Source of the DNA: Phycisphaeraceae bacterium
GTDB taxonomy: Bacteria; Planctomycetota; Phycisphaerae; Phycisphaerales; Phycisphaeraceae
Reading direction: 5' to 3'
DNA length: 64,000 nucleotides
Assembly (NCBI GenBank): GCA_029260655.1
Contig: JAJDCU010000001.1
Location: 1-64,000, forward strand
Made by a program: the position numbers and the translations under genes. The notes under the pieces were generated by a model. The model did no database searches, had not been told where the DNA came from, and saw only the letters and a program-made list of their open reading frames with translations. Positions 33,344-42,230 of the stretch are shown in pieces (position 1 is the stretch's first letter; each line of letters begins with the position of its first letter).

Positions 33344-34495
33344 TCAGGCTACTGAACCTTGCCGGCGCATCAAGCTTATCGCGCCGATCGTCAGCACCAC
33401 CAGCGTCCCCGGCTCGGGGACCGTGACCGACGCCTCACCGGGCGGCGGTGTGCCGGCGTTCCAGTTGCCAAGCACAACGTTTAAGTCTTCGATCCCGACG
33501 AAGTTGTCGCCGGTCGGGTCGGCCGCGGGGTCGGTCGGGGGGCTGGCGTTCCAGTCACCCAGGACGAGGTTGAGGTCCTCGATACCCACAAACCCGTCGC
33601 CGTTGAGGTCGCCCACGATCGAGGCTGTGGGTAGCTGCGTGGTGACCACCGCCGAAAAATCGGCCAGTGAGGTGGTGGTGACCAGGGCATCGGGGTCGCC
33701 GGGGATAACGATCGCGGCCAGCTCGGCGGTGTTCGTGAAGTCCACGGTCACGTCGTCGATGGTCCCGCCGCCGTAGTATTCAAAGTAGGGGTTGGACGTC
33801 TCGTATAGATACCCGTTGTCGGTGGAGGCAGAGGTCCAAAGTGAGGCCTGGATTCCAAACTCGGAGCCGTAGATAAAATTAAAAGGGATCGTGACTGTCG
33901 GGCTGCCTTGTGTCCCCTGGATATCGATGATCGTCCCGGGTTCGAGGTCTATAGAGGAACTTAGCAGGGCGGTTTCGCCGCCGTACTTTGTCGGGTTCAG
34001 AGCGACGTAGAGTGCTACGGATGAAAACGCGTTACTGGCGACGGGGGCTCCGAAGGTGTCCAGCACGGTGGCGAAGCCGCTGAGGTTAAAGCTCAACTGC
34101 ATCGTGCCGAGCGTGCCGTTGGGTACGGACACGCTTGTCACCGTCCAGTGGTCATTGAAGGCTGACGTGCTGTTTCCAACGAGCGCGGCGGGCCCCTGGA
34201 GCCGGACCTTGGATTTGAGTATCCCGAAGTCGGCGGTCCCTTCCCCGTCAAGAGACCCGGGGCTGCTATACATGGCATTGGTATTGGCGTGATGGATGGC
34301 GGTCATCGGCGCGTCGAGTTCGGCTTCAGAGAAGAATGGAAAATCCCCTCCCAGTTGCCCGGTCGTCTTGATCTTTGTGAAGGTGTCGGTTGCCGAATCA
34401 AGTAGCGACGGGCTGATCGGTACGGCCAACGATTCAATCGCGGTTAGCCCAATGACCAAGCATAGCACGGGTACGGTGAGCCTGATCTTGTTCAT
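33344..34495 (-). CDS. PEP-CTERM protein with choice-of-anchor-like beta domain and dockerin-like repeats
   Basis: 383 residues from MNKIRLTVPVLC (strong GAGGAGG upstream). A signal peptide nearly identical to the preceding paralogue leads into a ~230-residue beta-rich secreted domain (GFATVLDTFGAPVASNAFSS; GSEFGIQASLWTSAS; YFEYYGGGTIDDVTVDF) of the kind common in planctomycete PEP-CTERM proteins with unknown ligand. Then come two dockerin-like repeats (GDLNGDGFVGIEDLNLVLGD and DNFVGIEDLNVVLGNW) and the tail VPEPG-helix-RR. Likely exported and anchored at the surface by an exosortase. The conserved ends around a different middle suggest cassette exchange. Confidence 0.85.
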   Translation of the reverse strand: MNKIRLTVPVLCLVIGLTAIESLAVPISPSLLDSATDTFTKIKTTGQLGGDFPFFSEAELDAPMTAIHHANTNAMYSSPGSLDGEGTADFGILKSKVRLQGPAALVGNSTSAFNDHWTVTSVSVPNGTLGTMQLSFNLSGFATVLDTFGAPVASNAFSSVALYVALNPTKYGGETALLSSSIDLEPGTIIDIQGTQGSPTVTIPFNFIYGSEFGIQASLWTSASTDNGYLYETSNPYFEYYGGGTIDDVTVDFTNTAELAAIVIPGDPDALVTTTSLADFSAVVTTQLPTASIVGDLNGDGFVGIEDLNLVLGDWNASPPTDPAADPTGDNFVGIEDLNVVLGNWNAGTPPPGEASVTVPEPGTLVVLTIGAISLMRRQGSVA

Positions 34496-34854
34496 GGCAA
34501 CCCTCCTCGTGAGATCCTGTCCCACGGCAGTTACGGTCGCGGGGCTTGAGGATTGACCTTACCCACGATGATTCTGTTGGCCTTGTCCGGCGACATAACC
34601 AGATAATATAGTCTGATGATAACACCAAGTCCGCAACATCAGCAAGCATAATTATCAAGTGGAACATCCATTTTCAGGAGCTGCGCGCAAACCGCACGCT
34701 TCGCCCAGAGATAAAGAGCCCGCGTGAAGGGGGCACGCCCGGTGAGGCAAGGGCTGGGAAGTCTGCAAAGTATTACAGATAAACCAGATAGAACGGGACT
34801 CGGCCGGCGCGAGCGAGGAGGGGCGGACATGACCGGCAGGGATTGGATGTTTTT
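34496..34854. promoter_or_regulatory. Upstream region of second PEP-CTERM gene (duplicated block B)
   Basis: 359 bases without a gene; the ~345 bases adjoining the start are the counterpart of the block at 32952. GCAAGCATAATTATCA and AAACCAGATAGAACGGGACT-like sequence are the best matching parts. Duplication ends near 34840, just before the phosphatase stop. Confidence 0.6.
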
Positions 34855-36168
34855 TTACTGCGCAGATCCGAAGAGGGTCAGGCGGATCAGTTCGGGGATA
34901 TCGGTGTTGCTCATGCTGCCTTTGACGCGCTGGGCGTTGAGTCCCTGGGCGCGGACGAGGACCCCGCCGGAGACGTCGTCGGTGGCGGCCCAGACGACCT
35001 TGAAGGGTAGGCGTCGGCCGTTGCGGTCGGGCATGGCCAGGAAGGGGGCGCTGCCGGTGCCTTGTGCGCCGTCCATCTGCGAGCCGGAACGGTCGCGCTC
35101 GGGGAGAATGTCGTCGTATGTGCCGTCTTCATTGAGGCCGACGCGCATCAGGCGCAGGCCGCCGGCGTCGGAGTCGGCGGCGGTGATCAGCAGGGTGTCC
35201 GGATGGTCGTCGATGAACGCTTGCACCAAGCCAAACGTCTCGTCGGTCCGGCGCAGCGCCTCGAACACGCCCGAGGCGTTGTTGTGGTTGCCGAAGTTGT
35301 CCGGGCCCTCCTCCTCGACGACCAGCAGGAATTGTTTGCCGCCGTGGTTGAGCAACTTGATAGCCGCACCGGTCATCTCGGCGAGGGTTGGCGCGTCGGG
35401 GTCGTACATCGGCAGATTTTGTTCGGCGAGCTTTTCTTCTTCCACGGCGTTGAAGGTGGCGTCGTGAGCGAAAAGGCCCAGAACTTTGTCTGTGTCGTCG
35501 GGCAGGGCGAGCAGTTCCTCGCGGGTGAAGATCACGGTGTAGCCAAGGGCTTTGGCTTCCTCGACGAGGTTGCGTTGGTCCTTGCGTTCGCCCAGGCCGT
35601 GGACGCCTTGCACGCCTTCGGGCAGGAAGTGTCTCTCGCCGCCGCCGAGGATGACGTGAGCGTTGGATTCGAGCATGCCGACGACGATCTGGTCGTGGTA
35701 TCTGCGGTGGGGCGCATCGGTGAGGAAGATGGCCGACCCGGGCTCGACCGCGGTGCCGGACTGCACGACCCCGACGCGCAGGCCGGCGTCCAGCGCTTCG
35801 ATGGCGACGGATCGGTATCGGCCGTTTTCGTCGAGGATGCGGGGCGCGTTATCGACGCCGTCCATGCGTCCAAAGGCGTGATACCGGGCCCTGACACCGG
35901 TGGCGTGCGCGGTGGCCCCGCCATTGCTGCTGGCGGTCAGGGAGTTGGCCATGTGCCCGCGGTACACCGCGATATTCGGGATCTTGTCCCAGTTCAGGTC
36001 GGCGTCAGGCCCGACGAGCAGCACTCTTGCCGCCGCCCAGGTCGAGCTCGATGCGCCGTCGGGGTGGATGAAGACCACGCTGCCGGTGTCTTGTGCGTGG
36101 GCTGGATAACCCGGCAGGATCAGGGCAAGCGACACAAGCAACAAACGGAGGGCGTTGGCGGTAGGCAT
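34855..36168 (-). CDS. Alkaline-phosphatase-superfamily secreted protein with altered metal site
   Basis: 437 residues from MPTANALRLLLVSLALILPG, a signal peptide ending in AHA-Q. It begins like PhoA (SVVFIHPDGASSSTW, metal-binding Asp) and has the nucleophile region as SSNGGATAHATGVRA, where the usual DSA reads SSN but a Ser remains. An Asp/His pair is kept in EEEGPDNFGNHNNA. The next metal block, DHxxGG in typical enzymes, is ADSDAGGLRL, without the His, and the late HT(G) motif reads TDDVSGG. The fold is clear; normal two-zinc phosphatase activity is doubtful, or a different subfamily with other metals is meant. Last gene of the queA-tatC run (gaps of 57-67 bp). Confidence 0.85.
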   Translation of the reverse strand: MPTANALRLLLVSLALILPGYPAHAQDTGSVVFIHPDGASSSTWAAARVLLVGPDADLNWDKIPNIAVYRGHMANSLTASSNGGATAHATGVRARYHAFGRMDGVDNAPRILDENGRYRSVAIEALDAGLRVGVVQSGTAVEPGSAIFLTDAPHRRYHDQIVVGMLESNAHVILGGGERHFLPEGVQGVHGLGERKDQRNLVEEAKALGYTVIFTREELLALPDDTDKVLGLFAHDATFNAVEEEKLAEQNLPMYDPDAPTLAEMTGAAIKLLNHGGKQFLLVVEEEGPDNFGNHNNASGVFEALRRTDETFGLVQAFIDDHPDTLLITAADSDAGGLRLMRVGLNEDGTYDDILPERDRSGSQMDGAQGTGSAPFLAMPDRNGRRLPFKVVWAATDDVSGGVLVRAQGLNAQRVKGSMSNTDIPELIRLTLFGSAQ

Positions 36169-36235
36169 GGGCTGGGTCCAGGGATAAGTTTGACTGTCTG
36201 GTGATCGTATCAACACGGCGGGGCTGGGAGCCGGG

Positions 36236-37108
36236 TTACGCCGTGACGGTGGTTGTGTGCCGGACGTGCTCAAGGGACTGGCCCAGGCCGACCCCCAGGG
36301 CGCAGCCGGCGACGCCTGCCGAGGCGTAGTGGATCGGCAGCGCGAGCGCGAGATTCAACAGGTCCTGGCTGTAAAAGTCAGCGAGCAGGGCGTCGGAGCT
36401 GTGGTAGCTACCCAGCACCCAGAGGTACGCCGCCAGCCCCACGAGCATCGGGCTCAGCAGGATCACGATGGGGTTGCGCTGGGGCACGGTCATCTTCCCG
36501 ATCATCGCGGCGACCATGAAGCCCAGGATCAGCGAGCCGTTGACCTGCCCGCCGTCGGTCGCCTGGATGAGGATGTTGACGAGGAACCCGCCGATGCCAG
36601 CGGTAATCAGCCCCGCCAACAGCGAGCGATGGCCGGGGAAGGTCAGGTAGGTCCGCAGGCCCAGGTGCTTGTTCGACGCACACTTGCCGAGTTTTGGCCT
36701 GACCCTGGTCCGCAGCCGGTCGATCGAGATCAACAATACGGCCAGCAGCGCCAGCCAGATGACCGATTCGATCGCCAGCAGTTTGTAGCTGCCTGGCTGG
36801 TCGGCCCGGCGAAGGAATCCGTCGATCGACCCGCCCATCGCGGCGAGCACAAGCAGTGAGCTGGCGAGGGTGAACGCACCGGCCAAGGGGTTGCCCGCCG
36901 AGGCGGCGACCAGCGCGCCAATGATCGCCGCCAGCCCCGCAGCCACCAAGACCGCCACCGCCGCCACGGGCCCGACCCGGGCGTCCATCAGGCTGATCCC
37001 ACCCGACCCGTTGGCCGCAGTCAGCGCCGCTAGCGCACTAAGCCAACTGAGCCCGCCGATGACAACGGCGATCGCGATGAGCAGACGGTGTGTCAAACGT
37101 GGCAGCAT
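36236..37108 (-). CDS. Polytopic membrane protein of unknown function
   Basis: 290 residues from MLPRLTHRLLIA; about eight transmembrane helices (e.g. IAIAVVIGGLSWLSALAAL, VAVLVAAGLAAIIGALVAAS, LLAGLITAGIGGFLVNILI). A short basic loop (RTRVRPKLGKCASNKHLGLR) divides the two halves. The helix-rich, Gly/Ala-rich composition fits a transporter or an uncharacterised planctomycete membrane family; I recognise no motif. It lies between tatC and the phosphatase gene with ~60-bp gaps, so it is probably co-transcribed. Confidence 0.75.
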   Translation of the reverse strand: MLPRLTHRLLIAIAVVIGGLSWLSALAALTAANGSGGISLMDARVGPVAAVAVLVAAGLAAIIGALVAASAGNPLAGAFTLASSLLVLAAMGGSIDGFLRRADQPGSYKLLAIESVIWLALLAVLLISIDRLRTRVRPKLGKCASNKHLGLRTYLTFPGHRSLLAGLITAGIGGFLVNILIQATDGGQVNGSLILGFMVAAMIGKMTVPQRNPIVILLSPMLVGLAAYLWVLGSYHSSDALLADFYSQDLLNLALALPIHYASAGVAGCALGVGLGQSLEHVRHTTTVTA

Positions 37109-37165
37109 AGGCCGGGATTCTAACGCAGTTGACCGGGCGCTGCCCAAAGCCAGGGCGTCCGGTTG

Positions 37166-38230
37166 TCAGGCCTGTTCTGGTGCTTCGCGTTTGCGGTAGG
37201 TCAGCCGCATGACCACCAGTCCCAACTCGAACAGGCCCCACAGCGGGACCGCCAGCGCGAACATGCTGATCGGGTCGGCCGGGGTCATCAAGGCGCCCAG
37301 CAGGAAGCAGACGAAGATGCAGTACCGCCGGTACTTGCTGACGGTCTTGGGTTCGACCAGCCTGGACCAGCCCAGGATCATCATGATCACCGGGAGCTGA
37401 AACGAGATCACCACGCCGAGCATGAGCATGGTGACGAAACCGATGTACTGGCCGATCTCGATCATCGGCGCGAGCATGGAGGTTCCGACCAGGGGGACGT
37501 AGTTGAGGACCTTGCCGCCAAGGAATAGGCGCAGCTGGCCCTCCGGCTGCTTGATCCACACCTGGCCTTCAATGGGGTTGGCCGGGTCTTGTGTGAGGAT
37601 CGGGAACTGTGTGGGCTCGGCGTCGGGCTCGGCGGTAGGCTCGGTGTCATCGGGCTCGTCTGCCTGATCTATCTGGGCGTAGGCGCTAAGCACCCAGTAC
37701 ATCACCCCAGACTGAGGCGGACCCCCGGCGTCCGGCGGGGGGAAACCGGTGGTGAAAAAAATCAAAAACGCCAGCGTGATCGGTAGCAGGACGTAGTACA
37801 TGAACACGACGCCCAGCGCCGACATCACCGCGCTGAACGGCGCGACCAGCTTCGCTGCGCGGCGCTCGTGCTCGTAGAGCCCCGACGCGACGAACTTCCA
37901 TATCTGATAGCAGATCCACGGCGAGGACAGGACCAGCCCGGTGATCAGGCCGACCTTCATGTAAACACTGAAACCCGTGGTGACCGCGAGGTTGTACGTC
38001 TGCGGCGGCAGCCCGAAATACTGAAGCACCTGCGCCAGCGGCCGGACCAGCCACCCGACGATGTGCCGGCCGTACACCAGCCCCAGCACACTCATCAGCA
38101 AGGGCCCGGCCAGCGCCAGGATCAGACGCCGACGCAGGTCCTCAATATGTTCTCCAAAGCTCATCCGCATATCGTTAAGACGTGAGTCTTTGAGTCGGCG
38201 CTTTTCAAAATCAACCTGATCCAACGGCAT
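37166..38230 (-). CDS. tatC: Twin-arginine translocase subunit TatC with periplasmic insertion
   Basis: 354 residues (usual ~250). The TatC N-terminus MSFGEHIEDLRRRLILALAG is intact, as are YMKVGLITGLVLSSPWICYQ, FVASGLYEHERRAA and, near the end, FLLGALMTPADPISMFALAV. Between the third and fourth helices is a ~75-residue insertion: acidic and Pro/Thr-rich (DEPDDTEPTAEPDAEPTQ) then a beta-like part (GQVWIKQPEGQLRLFLGG). TatC binds the twin-arginine signal and forms the pore core with TatA. tatA/B are not in the window. Between queA and an unknown membrane protein, likely one operon. Confidence 0.95.
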   Translation of the reverse strand: MPLDQVDFEKRRLKDSRLNDMRMSFGEHIEDLRRRLILALAGPLLMSVLGLVYGRHIVGWLVRPLAQVLQYFGLPPQTYNLAVTTGFSVYMKVGLITGLVLSSPWICYQIWKFVASGLYEHERRAAKLVAPFSAVMSALGVVFMYYVLLPITLAFLIFFTTGFPPPDAGGPPQSGVMYWVLSAYAQIDQADEPDDTEPTAEPDAEPTQFPILTQDPANPIEGQVWIKQPEGQLRLFLGGKVLNYVPLVGTSMLAPMIEIGQYIGFVTMLMLGVVISFQLPVIMMILGWSRLVEPKTVSKYRRYCIFVCFLLGALMTPADPISMFALAVPLWGLFELGLVVMRLTYRKREAPEQA

Positions 38231-38295
38231 GGGCAGATTCTACGGCGTTTTACGTTTCGGTGTCGCGCGCCACCGGCCGATGTGGGTTTCCACGC

Positions 38296-39390
38296 TTACA
38301 CGATCAGCATCGCGTCGCCGTAGGAGTAGAAGCGGTAGCGTTGGTCGATGGCCTGCTGGTACCAATCCATAAGCCGGTCGATCCCGACACCGGGCAGGGC
38401 GGCGACCAGGGCCAGCAGGGTCGATCGGGGCAGGTGGAAGTTGGTCAGCAGCCGGTCGGTGTAGCGGAAGGCCGATCCGGTCCCGATCGCGTCGGGTGCC
38501 TGGGGCGTGATGAACAGGTCGGTCAAGGCGCTGTGCCCGTGCTCGGCGGCGGTGGCGAGGTCGGCAGGCAGGCTCTCGATCGCGCGGACGGTGGTGGTGC
38601 CGACGGCGGTAATGGATCGGCCGGCATCACGGGCCCGCTGGATCGCGCGGATCGTCTCAGGGGGTACCGAGATCGGCTCGCTGTGGATCGGGTGGTCCCG
38701 AACATGTTCGGTGCGGATCGGTGCGAAGGTGCCCATGCCGACGTGGAGTACGACCTCGCCGCGCTCTACGCCGTTTGCGCTGAGCGCATCAAGCAACTCC
38801 GGCGTGAAATGCAGCCCGGCTGTCGGCGCGGCGACCGAGCCGTCCTGGTCGGCGTAAACGGTGTTGTAACGTGCCAAGTCCTCGGGGCTGACCTCGGGCA
38901 GGTTGTGGGCCTTGCGGGCCTTGCGGATGTACGGCGGCAGGGGGGCGTCGCCGATCCGGGCAAGTAAGGTAAGCGTGTCATCTCGGCCGGCATAGCGCGC
39001 GGACCATTCACCTGCGCCCAGGTGCTTAGCCAGCGTCAGGTGTGCATCGGCGCCCAGGTCGATCCGCTCGCCGGGCTTGAGCTTGCCGCGCGACTCGATC
39101 AGGGTCCGCCAGTGGTTGTCGTCGGCCGGGCCCAGGTACAGACCGCTGATCCGCCCGCCGGTCGCGGCGCGTGTGCCGTGGTAGTAAGCGGGCAAGACCC
39201 GGCTACGGTTGACCAGGATCAGGTCACCTCGCTGGAACACGCCCAACGCCGGCAGGTCGCGGACATGACGATGCTCGACCCGCCCGGTCTGACGATCGAT
39301 GACCATCAGCTTGGCGGCGTCGCGCGGCTCGGCGGCGGTTGTGGCGATCAATCCGCTGGGCAGGGTGTAATCCAGTTCCTTCGTCCGCAT
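38296..39390 (-). CDS. queA: S-adenosylmethionine:tRNA ribosyltransferase-isomerase
   Basis: 364 residues from MRTKELDYTLPSGLIA, the family N-terminus. Motifs: EPRDAAKLMVIDR, GDLILVNRSRVLPAY, PPYIRKA, AAPTAGLHFTPELL, LHVGMGTFAPI, TTVRAIES and TNFHLPRSTLLALVAAL. It adds the cyclopentene epoxide ring to preQ1 in tRNA, the penultimate step of queuosine synthesis. A queuosine-precursor transporter lies at 46.2 kb, so the organism may salvage precursors. First gene of the queA-tatC-membrane protein-phosphatase run. Confidence 0.96.
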   Translation of the reverse strand: MRTKELDYTLPSGLIATTAAEPRDAAKLMVIDRQTGRVEHRHVRDLPALGVFQRGDLILVNRSRVLPAYYHGTRAATGGRISGLYLGPADDNHWRTLIESRGKLKPGERIDLGADAHLTLAKHLGAGEWSARYAGRDDTLTLLARIGDAPLPPYIRKARKAHNLPEVSPEDLARYNTVYADQDGSVAAPTAGLHFTPELLDALSANGVERGEVVLHVGMGTFAPIRTEHVRDHPIHSEPISVPPETIRAIQRARDAGRSITAVGTTTVRAIESLPADLATAAEHGHSALTDLFITPQAPDAIGTGSAFRYTDRLLTNFHLPRSTLLALVAALPGVGIDRLMDWYQQAIDQRYRFYSYGDAMLIV

Positions 39391-39520
39391 CGTGGGGCAT
39401 GGTACGTCCCCGTCACATCCGGGCAACAAGCCTGTCGGCTTTAGACATCATCCGTCATACCCCCATCGGGGCCGGCAGGACCATCGCATAGATAACCCCT
39501 TTCTTAATCAATAGATAGGC
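39391..39520. other. Gap upstream of queA
   Basis: 130 bases with no recognisable element beyond the probable queA promoter; the larger gap continues into a doubtful ORF at 39521. Confidence 0.3.
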
Positions 39521-39931
39521 ATGTCTTTGAGGGGCGAGCCCAGGGGGTCTGCGGTTCGCCGGTATCAGGGCATGCGGATCGAGCCCCACGAAAACCTGAT
39601 GGTCTGGTCGATCCGGCACGACCAATTCGGGCCCGGCCGTTTCCACGCGATCCTGCCGGATCACTCACGAACCGAGCATATCCACAGCCCTGCGCAAGCC
39701 ATTTCTATCAAGGTGGTCCAGGAAACGATGGCCCCCGGGCCGGCCGACTGCCCCCCCTGTGACCGCGGCGATTTCCCAGGGTTCAGTTCGGACCCGCCTG
39801 CCTCCAACGGCGTCACGAGCCAGGGCGGCGATACGCATGGCCCCGGCGTCTCCGCGCCAGCCGCCGACCTATCTTTCTCGCATGGCCAGGCCGTCCCCGG
39901 TACCGGGAGCCTGCTTGACATCATGGCCTGA
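39521..39931 (+). CDS. Doubtful hypothetical ORF
   Basis: 136 residues, ATG without an SD. The first half has normal high-GC3 codon use and protein-like composition (RIEPHENLMVWSIRHDQFGP); the second half is rich in Pro/Gly/Ser and may be non-coding. No family recognised. If false, the whole 39391-40001 gap is empty. Confidence 0.35.
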   Translation: MSLRGEPRGSAVRRYQGMRIEPHENLMVWSIRHDQFGPGRFHAILPDHSRTEHIHSPAQAISIKVVQETMAPGPADCPPCDRGDFPGFSSDPPASNGVTSQGGDTHGPGVSAPAADLSFSHGQAVPGTGSLLDIMA

Positions 39932-40001
39932 CCCCAAGAGCCACCGGGCCTTTACCCCACCACCGATTGATCCTGCGCCACGCATCGCTACCCTAGCGGT
40001 C

Positions 40002-40454
40002 ATGGTCTACGGCACCGTCTTCATCTTGATGCGTTTGTTGCATGTCGGATCGGCTGTGATGGCGCTTGGAGCTTTGGCGTTGATCGTCCTGTGCGCCGGA
40101 CCGGCGCGTGCGCTGATTGAACAAAGCGAAGCGGTTGCGGTGATCCGACGGATCGAAAAGCGCATCCGTCTGGTGCTGGCGTTATCGATGCTCGGGCTGA
40201 TCGTCAGCGGGGTCTACCAGTGGGTGATCTTCGGCCAGGCGTACCAGAAGATGGGGCCTGTCGCGCTGGGTTTGATCTCCGTGAAAATCGCGCTGGCGGC
40301 GGCGTTTTTTACGTTCTTGTGGGCGATGCACGTGGAACTGATGGTGCATCCCAAGGCCCGGGGCTGGCGTCTGACCAACCTGCTTTTGTGCATCGGCGTG
40401 GTGATGCTCGCCGGGGTGCTGCGGTATGTCCGGCTGCGTCATATGGGGCTTTGA
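40002..40454 (+). CDS. Four-helix CopD/DUF2269-like membrane protein
   Basis: 150 residues from MVYGTVFILMRLLHV; the longer ORF start is not supported. Four transmembrane helices with the pattern FILMRLLHVGSAVMALGALA, LSMLGLIVSGVYQWVIFG, LISVKIALAAAFFTFLWAMH and LLLCIGVVMLAGVLRYV. The layout, with His/Lys in the first and third helices, recalls the CopD/DUF2269 superfamily; metal or heme binding is possible but not shown. The 53210 protein has a similar layout. Directly followed by the nuclease gene. Confidence 0.7.
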   Translation: MVYGTVFILMRLLHVGSAVMALGALALIVLCAGPARALIEQSEAVAVIRRIEKRIRLVLALSMLGLIVSGVYQWVIFGQAYQKMGPVALGLISVKIALAAAFFTFLWAMHVELMVHPKARGWRLTNLLLCIGVVMLAGVLRYVRLRHMGL

Positions 40455-40512
40455 TGACCGGGGCTGGCCCGGGGGAGCCTGGGGCTGGCCGTGTGCGTTA
40501 GGTAACTTTCTG

Positions 40513-41157
40513 ATGGCCAAGCCACGAAGAAGTGGACCCCATGTAAACCGTCGAGCTGGCCCAGCCCAACCGATGCCGATCGGTCGGTTCTTGTCTTGGC
40601 GCAGGCGTCGTCGTCTGGTCACGATAGCGGCGGTGACGGTCGCCGTGGTGCTGCTGGTGCTGGCCGATAGACGGGGGCTTTTGCTTTATCCCGGCGACGA
40701 CCTTCAGCGATACGACGGCCGGGCGTTTATGGTGACCCATGTGATCGATGGAGACACGATCCGGGTCGATGCACCCGACGCGGCGCAGCGGTCGACACGT
40801 ATACGGCTATGGGGGATCGACACCCCGGAGATCGAGCACCGTGACCCCCCGCGTGCCGCCGAGCCCTACGCCGACCAGGCCCATGACATGACGCGCCGGC
40901 TTACCGAGGGCAAGACCGTTAAACTGTTTCTTGAGACTCACCGTCTGCGCGGGACGTACGGCCGGGTCCTGGCGTACGTAGAACTACCGGACGGGACGCT
41001 CCTGAATGAGCGGCTGCTCTTAGCCGGCCTGGCGCGGGCGGACCCTCGGTGGAGCCATCGGCACATGCAGCGGTTCAAGCTTATGGAGCAGAGCGCCCGC
41101 GAGGCGGGTGTGGGTCTGTGGAGCCAGGCGTCCGAAGATACCCCGCCCACGCCATGA
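40513..41157 (+). CDS. Thermonuclease (SNase)-family protein, membrane-anchored or secreted
   Basis: 214 residues from MAKPRRSGPHVNRR; ATG 40573 is an alternative. A basic N-terminus and one hydrophobic helix (VTIAAVTVAVVLLVLAD) anchor or export it. The SNase core has VTHVIDGDTIRVD, RLWGIDTPEIEH (catalytic Arg/Asp), TEGKTVKLFLE, GRVLAYV and LNERLLLAGLARADPR. Staphylococcal nuclease-type enzymes cut DNA/RNA with Ca2+. Same strand as the CopD-like gene, 58 bp downstream. Confidence 0.9.
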   Translation: MAKPRRSGPHVNRRAGPAQPMPIGRFLSWRRRRRLVTIAAVTVAVVLLVLADRRGLLLYPGDDLQRYDGRAFMVTHVIDGDTIRVDAPDAAQRSTRIRLWGIDTPEIEHRDPPRAAEPYADQAHDMTRRLTEGKTVKLFLETHRLRGTYGRVLAYVELPDGTLLNERLLLAGLARADPRWSHRHMQRFKLMEQSAREAGVGLWSQASEDTPPTP

Positions 41158-41572
41158 GGGCCTATGACGCACGTCAGCGGCAGGGACCGACGCGATGCCG
41201 GGTTGCCGATAAAAGAAGGGTACAGGTGGAACAGTGGTGCGGGGTCGGTATGATGTGCTTTGACTCCTCTCAGAAAGGGGAAAGTTCTTTGTTCAGACCC
41301 GGATCAAACCGATTGTGTAATAACGACCGGTACGACCGTGACCGGATGATCGACGAGACCAACACTTTTCTCAGTTGGGCGTTGTCGAGCGGGCGGGTGC
41401 AGCCGCGGATCCCCAGGCGTCGGGTGGATCAGGGCGGTTTCAGTGAATTACTTCGCCGACCGCTTGCGCGGGTATGGGTAGCGCACTGGTGGCGGCGTGT
41501 GTTAGAGCGGGATTAGGGCCGCAGGACGATCAGGGACTTCAATTGGCCGGGGACGCGCCCGGTGGAGAGCAT
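41158..41572. other. 415-base gap with a possible small ORF
   Basis: Mostly featureless. One short frame, ATG 41347 to TAG 41517 (56 residues, MIDETNTFLSWALSSGRVQ...), has protein-like composition (Trp-rich, Arg-rich C-terminus WVAHWWRRVLERD) and ends just before the next gene, but has no clear SD. It is either a small unknown protein or chance. Confidence 0.35.
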
Positions 41573-42190
41573 ATGGCCATTCGAGCTTCGATCAGCAAGG
41601 GTTACATCTGGCGGCCGGGCGTCATCGGCCTCGCGGCGCTGGGCGCCAGCGGCTGGTTCCTTTACGACGGGACGGTCAAGTACCCCAGGCAGGAGATGAT
41701 GTGGCAGGCGTACAGCGACATCACCCAGGCACATATCAATGATCCGATCGAGGCGTCGCGTGTCTGGGAGCAGAAGGCCATCGACCAGGGCTGGCCGACG
41801 AAGAAGCCGATCGAGCGGGCGTCGAAGGACAAGTTCACCCAGAAGTTGTACTCGGGGATCACCGCGCCGATCGGGCTGTTGTTCTGTATCTCATTTTTCC
41901 GCACGCGGGGCCGGTGGATCGAGGCCGACGAACAGGGCCTGAGCACCCGGTCGGGCAGGCGCGCGGTCTACGGCGACATCAAATCGCTCGACAAGACCAG
42001 GTGGCAGAGCAAGGGCATCGCCGTGGTCCATTACCAGACCGACGGCCAGGCCGGGCGGATCACCCTCGACGACTGGAAGTACGATCGTGAGCCGACCAAG
42101 CGGATCATGGAAATCATCGAGCAGAACATGCCCGGCGGCGATGAAGACGACGCGGCGGACACGGTATCGCCCCAGTCGTCCGATGCCTGA
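41573..42190 (+). CDS. Hypothetical two-helix membrane protein
   Basis: 205 residues from ATG 41573 (GGAG upstream); the track start is earlier and unsupported. Two transmembrane helices (WRPGVIGLAALGASGWFLYD and TAPIGLLFCISFF) enclose a ~85-residue helical domain. The C-terminal part after ~130 (IEADEQGLSTRSGRRAVYGD; ITLDDWKYDREPTKRIMEII) has the beta pattern of small PH-like/photosystem-type membrane-associated domains, ending in an acidic tail. No family recognised. Confidence 0.75.
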   Translation: MAIRASISKGYIWRPGVIGLAALGASGWFLYDGTVKYPRQEMMWQAYSDITQAHINDPIEASRVWEQKAIDQGWPTKKPIERASKDKFTQKLYSGITAPIGLLFCISFFRTRGRWIEADEQGLSTRSGRRAVYGDIKSLDKTRWQSKGIAVVHYQTDGQAGRITLDDWKYDREPTKRIMEIIEQNMPGGDEDDAADTVSPQSSDA

Positions 42191-42230
42191 CTACCCGGCA
42201 CGTCTTTTTGCTTTCGTAATCCCCCCGCAG

